A stretch of 64,000 nt of DNA. Source: Erpobdella octoculata. Lineage: Eukaryota > Annelida > Clitellata > Hirudinida > Erpobdellidae. Shown piece by piece: positions 45,426 to 57,356 of the stretch (position 1 is the first letter of the stretch; the number at the start of each line of letters is the position of its first letter). A program made the position numbers and the translations under genes. The stretch covers positions 18,354,136-18,418,135 of the forward strand of contig OZ022240.1 in the NCBI GenBank assembly GCA_963978895.1, written 5' to 3'. The notes beneath the pieces are model-generated. The model saw nothing but the letters and a program-made list of their open reading frames with translations. It was not told the DNA's origin and did not search any database.

Positions 45426-46225
45426 ATGCTTGGTATTAAGCTGTGTGAATGTTGCCTCAAAGAAAATGAGGATATTTTAAAGATTCTGGTTGAGTTGAAA
45501 AATATCAAGGCAAAAGAGGTGGAAACCAAAGAGATGGCCGAAGACATAAAAGAAATTAAAAACATGATTAAAAAGAGTGACAACCTAACAGTGGCCTTAG
45601 AAAAACAAAATGGGCAGATCCAAGAATTAGGTCTGAAGTTAGAAGATGTTGCTAATAAAAGGATACAGGAAAACCAAATGATGAAAAAAGAATGGTCTAG
45701 CTTGTTTAAAGAAAATGTAGAGGTTTTAAATCAGAATGTTGGTGCTGTACAGAGATCAGTTGTTGGGACTATTGAAATAAACAACAAAAGAATTGAAAGA
45801 CAAAACAACTTTATAGCCTACAACTTGCCTGAGAATGACTCAAATTCCAAAGCAAAAGACAAAGAGGATATTCTAAAACTTCTGAAAGAGATAACAGATA
45901 AGGACTTGGATGCCGAAGTTGTGGAGCTTTTCAGGTTGGGAAAAAGGACTGATAATGCTCAAAGGGCAAGACCGGTCCTGGTCAGGTTTGACAACCAAAG
46001 TACTAAAAATTTGGTGCTTGAAAACAGTTTCAGACTAAAGAAAAGTGAGTCTTACAAAATGGTGATCCTTAGTCAGGGATCGAAGACAGGGAGCAATGCA
46101 GAAAGCTTCTGTACGAAAAAAGAAAAGAAATTAGTCTCAAAGATGACATAAATAAATGGGTACTCAGGATAAGAGGGAAGCCAGGGAATTTCCATGTCTT
46201 GTCCTACATGAAAAAAAATTTATAA
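45426..46225 (+). pseudogene. LINE ORF1 protein, one frameshift
   Basis: The nucleic-acid-binding ORF1 of a non-LTR retrotransposon. The N-terminus has CECC, then a long heptad-like Leu/Ile/Glu/Lys stretch (about residues 15-130, a predicted coiled coil). An RRM-like part begins NNFIAYNLPEND, with RARPVLVRF later. Around 46,075-46,090 the frame shifts by one base. The shifted frame continues with DREQCRKLLYEKRKEI and LRIRGKPGNFH, typical of ORF1 C-termini, to a stop at 46,223-46,225. Without the shift it ends at 46,151. Confidence 0.75.
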
Positions 46226-49091
46226 GGCCGCCCTGTTCAAGATCCAGTGATGTTGCTGCTACAAGTTTTCTAAAAAAGGATGGATGCTGTTTAGCACTTA
46301 CGAATGCTAGAAGTCTCCTCAACAAGATTGTGGATCTTGAGTATTTTTTGGATGAATCTAATGTTGATATTTTTTCTGTTACTGAGACATGGTTGTCTCC
46401 TGAGGACCCTGACAGTCTATTTTTACCCATGGGCTACTCTGCAAACCGTTGGGACAGACCATCTAGAGGCGGCGGGGTTGCCTTTATTATTAAGAATGAA
46501 ATCCCATTCAAACCTATAGCTATTCCGGCAAAATTCCAATCTATTGAAATCACATGTATTGATGTTTTGCTTCATAGTGGTCCATGTCGACTCATAACAT
46601 ATTATCGCAGAGGCGGTTTTGACAGCATGGCGGATCAATACGCCAAAGACAGCATTCAATGTATTAAATTCTTATCTTCTGTGAAATACCGTGTCTGTCT
46701 TATGGGTGACTTTAATTTGCCAGGTATTGATTGGGAGAATTATCTGGCACCTGAGAACACAATATATAATCATTTCCTGGAGCTATTTGACGATCTAGGT
46801 TACCATCAATTTGTTCATCTTCCTACCCGTAAGGACAATATTCTGGATCTTATCCTGTCTGGCGATCCAATGCTAATTTCTACAATCGATGTGATATTTC
46901 CTCTTGCGTCTAGTGACCATAACATGATACTCTTCAAGCTCAACGACTATGTCCCCCAGACAACAGACAATCACTCTCTCTCATACAATTTCAGTAAGGG
47001 AGATTACAAGTTACTCAATAATTATTTAAATGAAGTTCCTTGGGACCATCTTTTCCAATATTGTTTTTCCTCTGATGAATGCTGGCGAATGTTTAAATGC
47101 TACCTGTTTAAAGGAGTGAACAGATTTATTCCATTGAGACGTAAGTTCAGGGCTGCCACCAAAACTCGTGTGAAAATAACTCCTAGAGCACTGAGACAAC
47201 TTTACCATGAAAAGTTGCTATGTTGGCGTTCCTGGAAATCTACCCAGACTGTGGAGGCAAGGGAAAATATTCTTCGATGGCAAAAAAATGCACCCAGTCC
47301 GCCTTAGCCTTTCAAATTAGTTATGAAAAGAGCCTTGTGGCTAAAAATAATCTTGGATCATTTTACAAATACGTGAATCGAAGGCTGTTTCCACGCTCTA
47401 GAATCGGGCTTGTTTTAAGAACTGATGGGACCACCGCCTCTGACGAAGGCGAGATTTCTGACATTTTTAACGACTACTTCGCCAGTGTCTTCACGGTTGA
47501 CGATGGAGAGAACCCTCAGTTAAATATGCGTACGGAAAGTCGTTTGAGTGCGGTCATTTTTACTCCAGAATTAGTTTCTAAAACTTTGAAAACCCTCAAA
47601 AATTCTGCTTCTGTAGGCCCCGACGGTATTCCTAATGTGCTGCTCAAAAATTGCTACTACACCCTAGCACTGCCACTATGTCATATCTTTGATCTGTCTT
47701 TGAAGTCTCAGCGTTTACCCCAGGAGTGGAAATCGAGTTTCATCACGCCTATCCATAAAAAGGGTCCCACTAATCAACCAAAGAACTACAGACCTATTTC
47801 CATAACATCTTGTTGTTGTCGTGTGATGGAAAGAATAATTAATAAAGAACTCATTTCCTACCTTCTCACTAATCATCTTATTAGTGAACAACAACACGGA
47901 TTTTTACCCTTGAGGTCAACTTGTACAAATCTGTTGGAAAGTGTATACGATTGGTCCATTGCGATACAGGAGAAGAAACACACGGATATTATCTACTTTG
48001 ACTTTCAAAAAGCATTTGACTCCGTCTCGCACTCAAAGCTCGCAATAAAACTTCGTGCCTATGGTATTAACGGCAATCTCAGTGCATGGCTAGTTGACTT
48101 TCTATCCAATCGTACTCAATATGTACGAGTTCATGAAACACTTTCAAATCAATCCAATGTTACAAGCGGCGTTCCCCAAGGCAGTGTCCTTGGGCCTACT
48201 TTGTTTCTTATTTACATTAATGATGTCGTTGAAAATATTACTAACAAAACGATCTCGATTAAGCTCTTCGCTGACGACATCAAATTCTATTCCAGTTCTG
48301 GTTCGTCTACATGTGATCTACAGATGGCTATTGACGAGCTGATGTCGTGGAGCAAGACATGGCAGCTCAACTTAGCTCTTGAAAAATGTGTACTATGTAC
48401 GATTTGTCGCAGCAAGAACAGTCGAAGGCAAATCTCTAAATATTTTGTAAATAAACATGAGCTTGAGAATGTTGCTCAAATGAGGGATCTGGGGATAACT
48501 ATAGATGAAGGTCTTACTTTCAAGAACCACATAAATGTTATTACACACACTGCCGCAATCAGATCACGACTTATCCACAGGTCTTTTACTTCAGGAAACC
48601 ATCAGACACTGGCAAAAGCTTTTTGCACGTACATTCGGCCACTCCTCGAATACTGCTCCTCTGTATGGAGTCCTCACCATAGATTTCTTATAAACAAGTT
48701 AGAAAAAATTCAAAGACGATTCACCAAGAATATTCCCTCTCTTCGTCAGACACCTTACCCCGCCCGCCTTAAGATGCTCGGTTTGCAGTCTCTCGAGTAC
48801 CGAAGGCTTGTGTTAGATCTCAGCTTATGTTACAAGATATTGCATGGAAATGTATGCACCAATCTGGTGCATCATTTTCACCCCACCAACTACCCAGCAA
48901 CCAGGGGTCACAGTTACAGACTTCGAACAAATGTGTTTTCAGTAGATACTACCAAGTACTTTTTTTCTAATCGTGTTGTGAATGTTTGGAATTCATTGCC
49001 GGACCAGATTGTTTCTTCTCCTACTTTCTCAGAATTTAAACATCTTATTGCTCAATTGGATTTATCTCTACTTTTGTCTGATATACGTTGA
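46156..49091 (+). pseudogene. LINE ORF2: endonuclease and reverse transcriptase, one frameshift
   Basis: APE-type endonuclease (NARSLLNK, VTETWL, LMGDFNLPG, SDHNM; about residues 50-260) is followed by RT with YFDFQKAFDSV, SGVPQGSVLGPTLFLIYIND and LFADDIKFY, both catalytic Asp pairs present. The C-terminal tail is FFSNRVVNVWNSLPDQIV. The reading frame breaks in a run of seven A near 47,284-47,290: the first frame ends at 47,307, the second is open from 47,220 to 49,091. Otherwise no lesion is visible. It overlaps ORF1, so translation may rely on reinitiation or frameshifting. The true start codon is uncertain. Confidence 0.85.
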
Positions 49092-49302
49092 ATGAGTCGC
49101 CATCTTACTGTCGATGTTTTTCTCTAATATTATTACTATTATTATTTTCTTCTCATTAGAATGTTACTTATTTTGTCATTCTGACTGTAAATGTTATTGT
49201 ACATATTTTTTTCGGGATGGAGTTAGCGATTCATTGAATCCTTCCACTCGTTTGTGAAAATAAATAAATAAATAAAAATAAATTGCCAGTAAAACTTATA
49301 TT

Positions 49303-49971
49303 GTCAGTTGAAATAGAAATATATTGTCGGTAACGCAGCAGGACGAGAGCGCACAACAGCACACGAACACATTAGAAAATGCTGACCAGGTTAAACATTG
49401 GAGCTGCTAATAAGAAGTCCAGGGCTATACTATGAAACGAAAGTGCTCACACGCACATAGGGAAAGTCCTGATACAGCTAGGCCTTGGGAGGATAGCGGA
49501 ATGTTCCGAAGCTAAGTGATGTATGTATGTTTCGTATATATGGTCGATGAGGTCAGAAAATCTGCGAAAACTTTATCCTTTGTCTCCTATTGTGTTAGCT
49601 ATTAGAAGTTCTTGTCGACAGAGATCAAGTTATATCAGAATTTTCATCAAATATTGGTTAGATTTCATTGTATATTTATTTTATTTCACTTCATATATTT
49701 TATTTTAAATCCTTAACTTATTTTGTATATTTTATATTTTTTCCAGTCTATTTCATTTTATATACAATGTGGCTTTTATATTTATTATAATAAATTTAAT
49801 TCCAAAGCTTTTTCAGATGCTTTCTAATCTTTAATTCAATTCATTTAAGATCATAAGCTTTAGTTATATTTTCAGTATCACTTAATTGGTATTTTCGCTA
49901 AAATAACTACTTCTCAACTTTACTGGCAATGTGTGCAAAATTAAAAATACTTTGTTTTTTTAAATGCAATT
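49303..49971. other. Intergenic, nothing recognised
   Basis: A piece of the LINE target repeat, then AT-rich DNA. No gene or named element. Confidence 0.5.
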
Positions 49972-50873
49972 ATGAATATGATTTTAAAAAACTACTCATT
50001 CAAAAGCTGCTTATCAAATGTTTCTAAGAAGTTTTACAAAATCAAGACTTGGTTTAAATCAGATATTTTAATCAATTTAGAAATTCGACCCAGCATGCCA
50101 CCTCCAAGCGTGAAAAGATTTAAAGTTAAGTGCAAAGTCAAGAATTGTCCACGTTCAATCTTCGATAACGACTATCGTCTGACGCACAATAGAATTTATC
50201 ATCCCGACTACATTCAAAATCTTCAAGGGATACCTTATGAAAAGTATGGTGCGCCTCAGAATCCTTTCACAATAAGTTCTGCAAAGAGAGCAAAAATCTC
50301 AAGTGAATTAGATTTAATCGAAATTGGTTCTGAAGTAGGAAATGATGATAAAGAAAACAACCCAACAACTGAAATCTCTCTGAGATTGAATTTGAATCAC
50401 CTGCAATTGATTGTGAGCCAATTTATGAAGATTCGTGCAAAATCTTGAACAATGCCAGAAATAATAGAGATGAAAAAAATAGAGAAACTGAAATATCAGA
50501 TCTCTACAATTCAAAATCTCCTGTATTTGAATGTCAACCTCATGATATTGGTTTCCTATCCAAAAACTCAAGTGACGTTGTAGCTGAACAAATGCCAGAA
50601 ATTGAAAATGAAACTGATTTATTGGATAAAGAATCTGCATTCACTATTTCTGTGGGTAAGTTTGCAAAATTATGCAAACTTCTAAGCGAATGTGAAATGA
50701 AGTTAAAAGAAGTAAATTACACAGATAATTTACATATAGAAAAGCTTCTTATAGATATAACAGAACTTGCCAGTGAAGTTAAATCTTCTGCTGAGAATGC
50801 CTTAGATATTATCAGACTATTTCAATTATTGTAATAAAGTTCAGCCCATTGATCTTTTCTTAGATAAGGAAAG

Positions 50874-52068
50874 TAGAGGTGTGCACGGTAGTGGGGACGG
50901 CGGGAATACCGCGGATTTTGCGGTAATTCCGCGGAAATGGGGACGAATGAGGTGGGGATACCGCGGTATTGGGGACGACTTTGCGGGGTTACCGCGGGGA
51001 TGGAAAAAAACGTTGCGGGACTACCGCGGGGATGGGGACGAGTTTTTGCGGTATCACCACAAAATTAAAATTATTTTATTTTATAAAAAATAATTAAATT
51101 AAAATGTATCAAGTAATAATTATCATCGCTAACGTTTTTAATCTTTGCAACGCGCCGTTGTTTATCGCTGATAATGAATTACCGAAAGTTTTCACGTCGT
51201 AGGTTGCATTATTTGTTTAATTTTCGAAATCGTAGTTCGAATTTCAAGTTGAATATGGAAAAGGCTGACATTCAAAAATTAGTTAACTCCAACACTGATC
51301 GTGTCAGTACATACGAATGTGACAAAGGAAAGAGTGTTGTTTGGAAGTCATTCAAGCTAGTCTAGTCAGAGTAGATAACGTGCCGGTGGCATTCGTTAAA
51401 TGTGAAAAATGCAACTCAATTCTGAAGTGGAAATCTCGCGATGGTACCAGTGTGTTAAGCACTCGCATCGATTTTTGTATGTCAATCACCAATGCCACAG
51501 AAAAGTCTGTTGTCATATAAACTTTATATTATGAAGGGTTTTCAGCGGCGTGACGTCGACCACAGTTCCACCAGCCGTAAAAACTGAGTTGGCCGACTCT
51601 ATTGTGGATATGTGTGCCAAGGATATCAGGTTGGTTTTGTTCAGAAAATATAATTAAGTTTAATCCACATCTAACAATTTTTTATTTAAAAATTATATTA
51701 AAACTTTACAGGCCTTTTTCAATAGTTGAAGGTCAGGGGTTTAGACATTTGGTCAAAAAACACATAAACGTTGGAGCCAAATATGGTCAAGTAGAGGATA
51801 TCGATAATATTTTACCTGACCGTACAACTATTTCTCGACGTCTAGAAAGTGTTGTGAGGCAAGCAAAGCAAGATCTTGTCCAGCGGTTAGCAAACATCAA
51901 ATATTTTGGGTGTGCCGGCAGCAAGCACATCCTCTGAAAGAGTATTTTCAATGGGTGGACTAACAATAAATGATAGACGAACTCGGCTAAGTGAAAAAAA
52001 CGTCGATGGACTTTTATTTATTCATGGTCTTAAATAAATTGTATTGATTCCTATTACAGTGTAATTAC

Positions 52069-52126
<58 letters not shown>

Positions 52127-52368
52127 ACTTAAGTTATAAATAATGACTAGTACAGGATTGAATAAAAATTGGGAATAAACGGTGCGGGGACGGATGGGGA
52201 TGGGGATGAAAGATTTATGGACTGCGGGGATGGTTGGGGATGGGGATGAAACACTGCGGGGACGGTTGGGGATGGGGACGATAATGGCGGGGATGGATGG
52301 GGATGGGGATGATACTCACGGGGACGGTTGGGGATGGGGACGAAAAGTCGTCCCCGCGCACACCTCTA
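50874..52368 (+). mobile_element. Deleted hAT inside the ZMYM1-like transposase, exact TSD
   Basis: The termini TAGAGGTGTGCACGG and the inverted right end TAGAGGTGTGCGCGG are flanked by AAGGAAAG at 50,866-50,873 and 52,369-52,376. Subterminal GGGGACG/GGGATGGGGA-type repeats fill both ends. Inside, a BED-finger part (51,340-51,460, CEKCNSILKWKSRDG), a hAT core piece (51,715-51,900, DIDNILPDRTTISRRLESVV) and a C-terminal piece (51,905-52,035, AASTSSERVFSMGGLTIND, NVDGLLFIHGLK) are joined by a large deletion. A TA array is at 52,071-52,122. Confidence 0.9.
52071..52122. repeat. TA dinucleotide array
   Basis: Short TA array inside the deleted hAT. Confidence 0.9.
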
Positions 52369-53165
52369 AAGGAAAGGTGTCAAATTGTTATTCGTGAAGA
52401 AGAAGAAATGGAGTCTAACCGATGCGTAATAAAAATCCTAATCGATTTGGCCTGAACATTGGGTAGACAAAGTATAGCATTTCGAGGTGATGAAAGCAAT
52501 GAAAATGGAAATTTTCAGCAATCTGTGCATCTTATGTCGCGTCATAACTTAGTACTGAAACGATGGTTAAACAACGCACACCTGAGAAAATATCATGCGA
52601 CTTATCTGAGCGCCCAATCCCAAAACGAGTTCATTCAGCTGCTTGGTCAAGCTGTTCAACAGAAAGTGGTCTCTGAAGTTAACCAAGCTTCAATGTATGC
52701 GATAATGGCTGATACAACTCCCAATGTGTCCCACAGTGACAAGTTGGCGATTGTTGTGAGATATGTTAACAATAATTGTTGGATCAAAGAAAGAGTTGTG
52801 CCAATTTGCAAGGTTACTAACAAAACTGGTATCGGAATTGCCCAGTCGATATTATCGGCAATGAATAACCTTCAAATTGATGTTAATATGATGGTTTTTC
52901 AAGGTTATGATTATGCCAGTTCTATGTCAAGCAACCTAAAAGGTGTTCATGCACAAATTTAGAAAAAACTTGGTCGGTTTATACCTTACATTCCTTGTCA
53001 GGCTCATCATACAAACACGTTTATTGAACATGCGGTTAAAAGAAATAGAATGGCTTCAAAGGTTGAACAATCTTTTGAAACTACGCAATCTTTCAAAACC
53101 AAGGTCAGCCCGTTATGAATCCATACAAGCGTTTTGGATTAGCATGGATTCGATTATTGAATGCT

Positions 53166-53722
53166 TTTATTATTATTATTATTAATTGAATAAGGCGTAA
53201 GGCACATTGCCTTCTTGCCTCTCAGTCACAATCAACCGCTGCACAATCACCACACATGTCTCCTCGTCAACCACGCCTCATCTAAATTATTTTTAAAATC
53301 ATTAATTGTTTCTGAGCAAACTACTTTATCCTTCAAATTGTTCCATAAACTGGTCACTCTTGGGGGAAAACTGTATTTCCTTATGTCTTTATGTGCCTGT
53401 AGAACGACTAGTTTGAAGGAGTTTCCTCTCGTTCTCTTTGTTTCCATCAACTTTAAGGCTGGAGAACAATTTTTATCGTAAAAACCCTTGAGAATTGTAA
53501 AGGTCTCGATCATGTCACCCCGGTCTCTTCTGTACTTTAGGGTAGGCAAGTTCAAGTATTCCATCCTTTGTCTGTAGTTCATATTTTTACACTGTTTCAG
53601 TATTTCCATTGCCCTCTTTTGTACTTTTTCCAATTCCTTCATTAACCCAATTGCCTGAGGTGACCAGATACTAACGGCATACTCAAGCCTGCTTCTTACC
53701 AGCGACGTATACAGACTCGTGA
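53166..53722 (-). mobile_element. 5'-truncated CR1-like LINE tail
   Basis: The minus-strand frame reads TSLVRSRLEYAVSIWSPQ, LEKVQKRAMEILKQC, RQRMEYLNLPTLKYRRDRGD and SLWNNLKDKVV, the last part of a CR1-group RT ORF. The 3' end on this strand is a TAA trinucleotide tail (+ strand 53,166-53,184). TGAATG lies next to both ends, a possible short target duplication. It interrupts the ZMYM1-like pseudogene. Confidence 0.85.
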
Positions 53723-54170
53723 ATGAAATAAAAAATTCTCAAGTATTTGATAAAAAAAACCAAAGCTGCAGCAATTCTTAAAAAAGTTGTTAATCCTGAT
53801 TTCATCATAATGCTGATGGTTATTAAAGGGGTTATTGCAAAGACAAAAATTCTCACTGATGAACTTCAGAAAATCGAGTTGAACATCTTAGATGCAAAAA
53901 TGATAGTATCTTCTACAATAAAATCTCTAGAACAAATAAGAAATAACAAAAAAGGTGTGCATAGCGAAATTGATGCTGCAATTAAAATATGTAGTAACTT
54001 TGACATAGATGCAATACAAATTTATGAAATTTGCCATGGACGAAAGCTGATTCCAGCTCGTTTTGATGACAGACCTGAGACAGCCTGTAACATGAGTCTC
54101 TACCAATACTAATCGCAGCAACTGAATTGTGTGTTGGACATGTTAATTCACGAAATGAATGAAAATTTAT

Positions 54171-54600
54171 TGGCATTCTGGGTTAGCATTGAGCCATTTT
54201 CTATTCTTATGTTAGTTAAAGCAAAAGATGAAAAACAGTCAATAAATGTTGAAAATGACAAAAAGAAGTTCAGACTATTGACTTGATTTTATTGTCAAAA
54301 GCCAGGTCATATTCTTAAAAATTTTCGACAGTAGAAGGCTGATGGCAAACCAAGAAAAGATTTTTCAAAAGTTGAAAAAAAAGAGTACCATGATGACAAC
54401 AGGAGCAGAAGTTATGACAGTTGTTAAAATGAATCTATTTCTGGTAACTGGTATGTTGAAAATGGTGCAACATATCATGTAACTTCACAGAAAGATTATT
54501 TTAAAACTTTTGACATGTTTGCAAGTCAGCAGTTTGTGAATACTGCTGGGAATGAGAAACAGAGCTCTGGGGCAACGTGATATTGAATTGAAGAGGTCGT
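54171..54600 (+). pseudogene. Ty1/copia gag-protease scrap
   Basis: FYCQKPGHILKNF is a degraded CCHC knuckle (the last Cys lost). It is followed after an Asp/Arg-rich linker by NWYVENGATYHVTS, the copia protease active-site region (normally D-S/T-G, here E-N-G), and LGQRDIEL in another frame. No integrase or RT follows. It is inserted in or joined to the ZMYM1-like pseudogene. Confidence 0.6.
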
Positions 54601-54651
54601 GGAACTGAAATGCAATCACGAGGAAGCTGATACAACAGAAGGCTTGTAAGT

Positions 54652-55890
54652 TTGGTGCATGGGTCTGGTCGCTTGCAGCCTCATCATAGTTCTGAACACA
54701 TTGCACAAGATATGGAAAAGTTGATTCAGCGTGGGATTGATAAAAAACAAGTCCAAGATGTCATCACAGATGGAGGAGCAAACATTGTGAAAGCAATGTG
54801 TGACTTGTTTGGTGAAGATAAGCATTCCCCTATGCCTTGCTCACACAATTAATCTAACAGTTAAAGGAGGATTGGAATCTAATGGGGATATAATGCAACT
54901 CATTAACAATGTTAAAGCAATTGTTACATGGTTTAAACAATCAAACAACGGTATGGATGATTTGAAATGTACTGAAGAAGGGCAAGATGACCTCTTATGT
55001 TTTGTTCAGGATGTCAAGACACGGTGGAATGCTACTTATTTTTGTTTGAAACGTTTTCTGGAGCTGAGGGAAACAATTCCTCCCATTTTATGCAAATATA
55101 ATCGTTTAGATTTCCTGATTGATGGAGAAGGTTTGAACATTCTAGAAGAGTGTATAAAACTTTTAGCTCCTTTTCTAGAGGCAACTAACATTGTGTCTGG
55201 TGAAAATTATGTCAATTCGAGTATGGTGTTTATGTCTGTTCATGATATGTCCTGTTCAACAAATCTAGGTGCAAGCCTTAAAAGCTTGCTTCTGAAAGAA
55301 ATTCACAAAAGGCTTTTAACCCTCTAATTTAAAAGTTCTATTTTTCAGCTGTCAACACTTTTAGACCCACGCTTCAAAAAGTTACATTTTACCAGAATTT
55401 TTACAGGTACTGGTCTTAATAAAAAAACTGATTGTGCACTTCCTGTGGCATTACAGCGCCTAATTAATCGATGGCATGCTTCAAAGAAAATGGAAGAACC
55501 CAATGAAAATCATGTTTTTTCTTCACCAGCCAATCAGAATGAAAAACATTGTGATTCTTTGTGGCAACTCCATGAGAAACTTCGAAGCAGTTTTACACCT
55601 CCAAGTTCTGAATTACCCATTATGCCTGTTGAAATAAGTATGTATTTTTCTGAAGGACCAATTAGTAGAGAACAATGTCCTTTTCTTTACTGGTACCAAA
55701 AGAAACAAATTTATCCAGTTCTGTATCAATTAGCAATGAAATATTTACCAATTGTAGCTAGTGCAGTTCCATCTGAGAGGGTAGTGTCTAGATTGAATGA
55801 CATTTGTGATGATACACGTTGTAGACTGACATCTGATCACCTTAATAGACTTTAAGTGTTAAATTCAGCTGATAAGCAACTGTGGTTTTG
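54652..55890 (+). pseudogene. hAT (Ac/ZBED-like) transposase, three frames
   Basis: ITDGGANIVKAM is the block after the first catalytic region. After a frameshift near 54,828, PCLAHTINLTVK and DVKTRWNATYFCLKRFLELR follow, then a second break near 55,320 to STLLDPRFKKLHF. The C-terminal part (55,445-55,855) has QIYPVLYQLAMKYLPIVAS and SAVPSERV, the hAT dimerisation domain. The N-terminal BED finger is missing. No termini identified. Confidence 0.8.
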
Positions 55891-55996
55891 AAAGTAATAC
55901 ATTACAGTTATGTTGTAAGCTTTTTAAGAAATAAATTAGTACAATGTTTTTTGATTGACTTAATTTTGTTATAGTATTTTTCCATAATAAACTTTC

Positions 55997-57320
55997 TTGG
56001 ATTTTCATTTTAGAAATAAAAGTCAATTCAGCTTTAGCAAAAGTGATTTATTAAAATTAGCTAATCAATCCAGCCTATCAAATACATTTAAGAAGCTATT
56101 TGAACGTATCCAACCTGAACTGACATTACCAAGTAGACGAACGCTGGGGAAAGACATTGAAGAATTGTATATGACACGCAAAACACAATTAATTGAAGAT
56201 GTTGAATTTATCAATTATCATATGGTCATTGATCCTGATGCTGTTGATAGCGGAGATGAAAATACAGAAGTAGACCATGACAAAACAGATGAAAAAATAA
56301 GCAACCGTCAAGTCAAGATACAACAGATTCGATGTGCCAATCACACTCTAAACTTGGTTGCAGATGTTGACAGCCAGTTGGCACGAAAAGATGATAAATA
56401 CAAGCGTATTTATGACAGGTCAATGGGAAAAGTGCAATCATTGAGCAATTCTGTCAGCAGAAGTACAAAGCATGCAGACACGATAGAGGATATCATAGGG
56501 ACAACTTTCTTAAATCCAACTTGCACGCGGTGGTCATCTGACTACATGGCTGTCATGCGTTTGGTCAATATTGGATTTGAAAAAATTAAATCCTGTCAAC
56601 AGAGTATAGGACTTGCATGCTTGACAGAAAAAAAATGTCCTTCCTCCGTTCATATATAAAAATTATGAAGCCATTTGCAATAGCAATGGAGCTGTTTCAA
56701 GGTGAGCAAGACTGCTACATAGGCCACGTGATTCCAACAATTATAGGTATTCAGACAAAATTAAAAAATTTGATTGTTGACCCCATCATGTTTCCATTGG
56801 TAACAGCCCTATCAAATGGATTAACAACAAGCGTGTTTGACGAAGACAGTTATCATGTTGCAGCAATGCTTGTTCCTAAATTCAAACTGAGGTACTTGTC
56901 GGACAAAGATCGGCATGCAAAAAGATTACTTTTTGTCAAAACGGTTTGTGATTGTGAGGAGGTACTCACTGAAGCACCTTCCAGTACTCAAGATACTGCA
57001 CTAGAAACAAGCAGCGATGTTCTCTATTCGTATTTGTCTCAAGAATCGACTACTACCAGCAGCAATAACACAGTTGTGAATGAAATAGATAATTACTTGG
57101 CTTCAAATGACTCAACAACAAACTCACTGCTCATGTATCCTCATCTAACAAGAGTTTTTCTCAAGTTTAATACAAGTCTACCAAGCAGTGCTGCTGTTGA
57201 GAGACTGTTCAGTTGTGCAGGTCAAATATTAGTGCCAAGACGGTGCTAAGTGTCTGACTGTATGTTTGAAAAGCTTGTTTTCCTGCATCATGTACTCAAT
57301 GTACTCAACTTGGTTGTCGT
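55997..57320 (+). pseudogene. Second hAT transposase, BED finger lost, one frameshift
   Basis: Frame one (to 56,659) has CANHTLNLVADVDSQLAR and NPTCTRWSSDYMAVMRLV. After a shift in the A8 run near 56,627-56,634, frame two (to 57,249) reads IKIMKPFAIAMELFQGEQDC, MFPLVTALSNGL and LPSSAAVERLFSCAG, the hAT dimerisation end. The last codons of the family continue past the TAA at 57,247 as SDCMFEKLVFLHH. The left edge TTTCATTTTAG just before RNKSQFSF could be a 3' splice site of the original gene. Confidence 0.8.
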
Positions 57321-57356
57321 TTGTTGCCACTCCTGTAAGTTGTACTACATACTGTG

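Larger units (their letters stand above)
45182..49282 (+). mobile_element. Near-complete LINE (CR1/jockey group)
   Basis: Two overlapping ORFs (45,426-46,225 and about 46,156-49,091) are followed by an AAATA-type 3' tail (49,258-49,282). The flanks TTGCAAGTAAAACTTATATT (45,162-45,181) and TTGCCAGTAAAACTTATATT (49,283-49,302) are a 20-bp duplication with one mismatch, although the locus was already repetitive. Each ORF has one frameshift, so the copy is recent but probably not autonomous. Confidence 0.85.
49972..54170 (+). pseudogene. ZMYM1-like hAT-type (DUF4371) transposase, split twice
   Basis: Opening frames (49,972-50,834) encode KCKVKNCPRSIFDND and acidic linkers. Just before 50,866 QPIDLFLDKE occurs, and after the hAT insertion the sense resumes: NRCVIKILID, LGRQSIAFRGDESNENGNF, MADTTPNVSHSDKLAIVVRY, ERVVPICKVTNKTGIGIAQS. 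These are the DUF4371/ZMYM1-like blocks of Tip100-type hAT transposases. A second interruption is a LINE fragment at 53,166-53,722. Beyond it, FIIMLMVIKGVIAKTKILTD to about 54,112 fits the C-terminal half. Several stops and frameshifts (for example the TGA before TLGRQ) make it dead. The C-terminal dimerisation region was not found. Confidence 0.75.
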
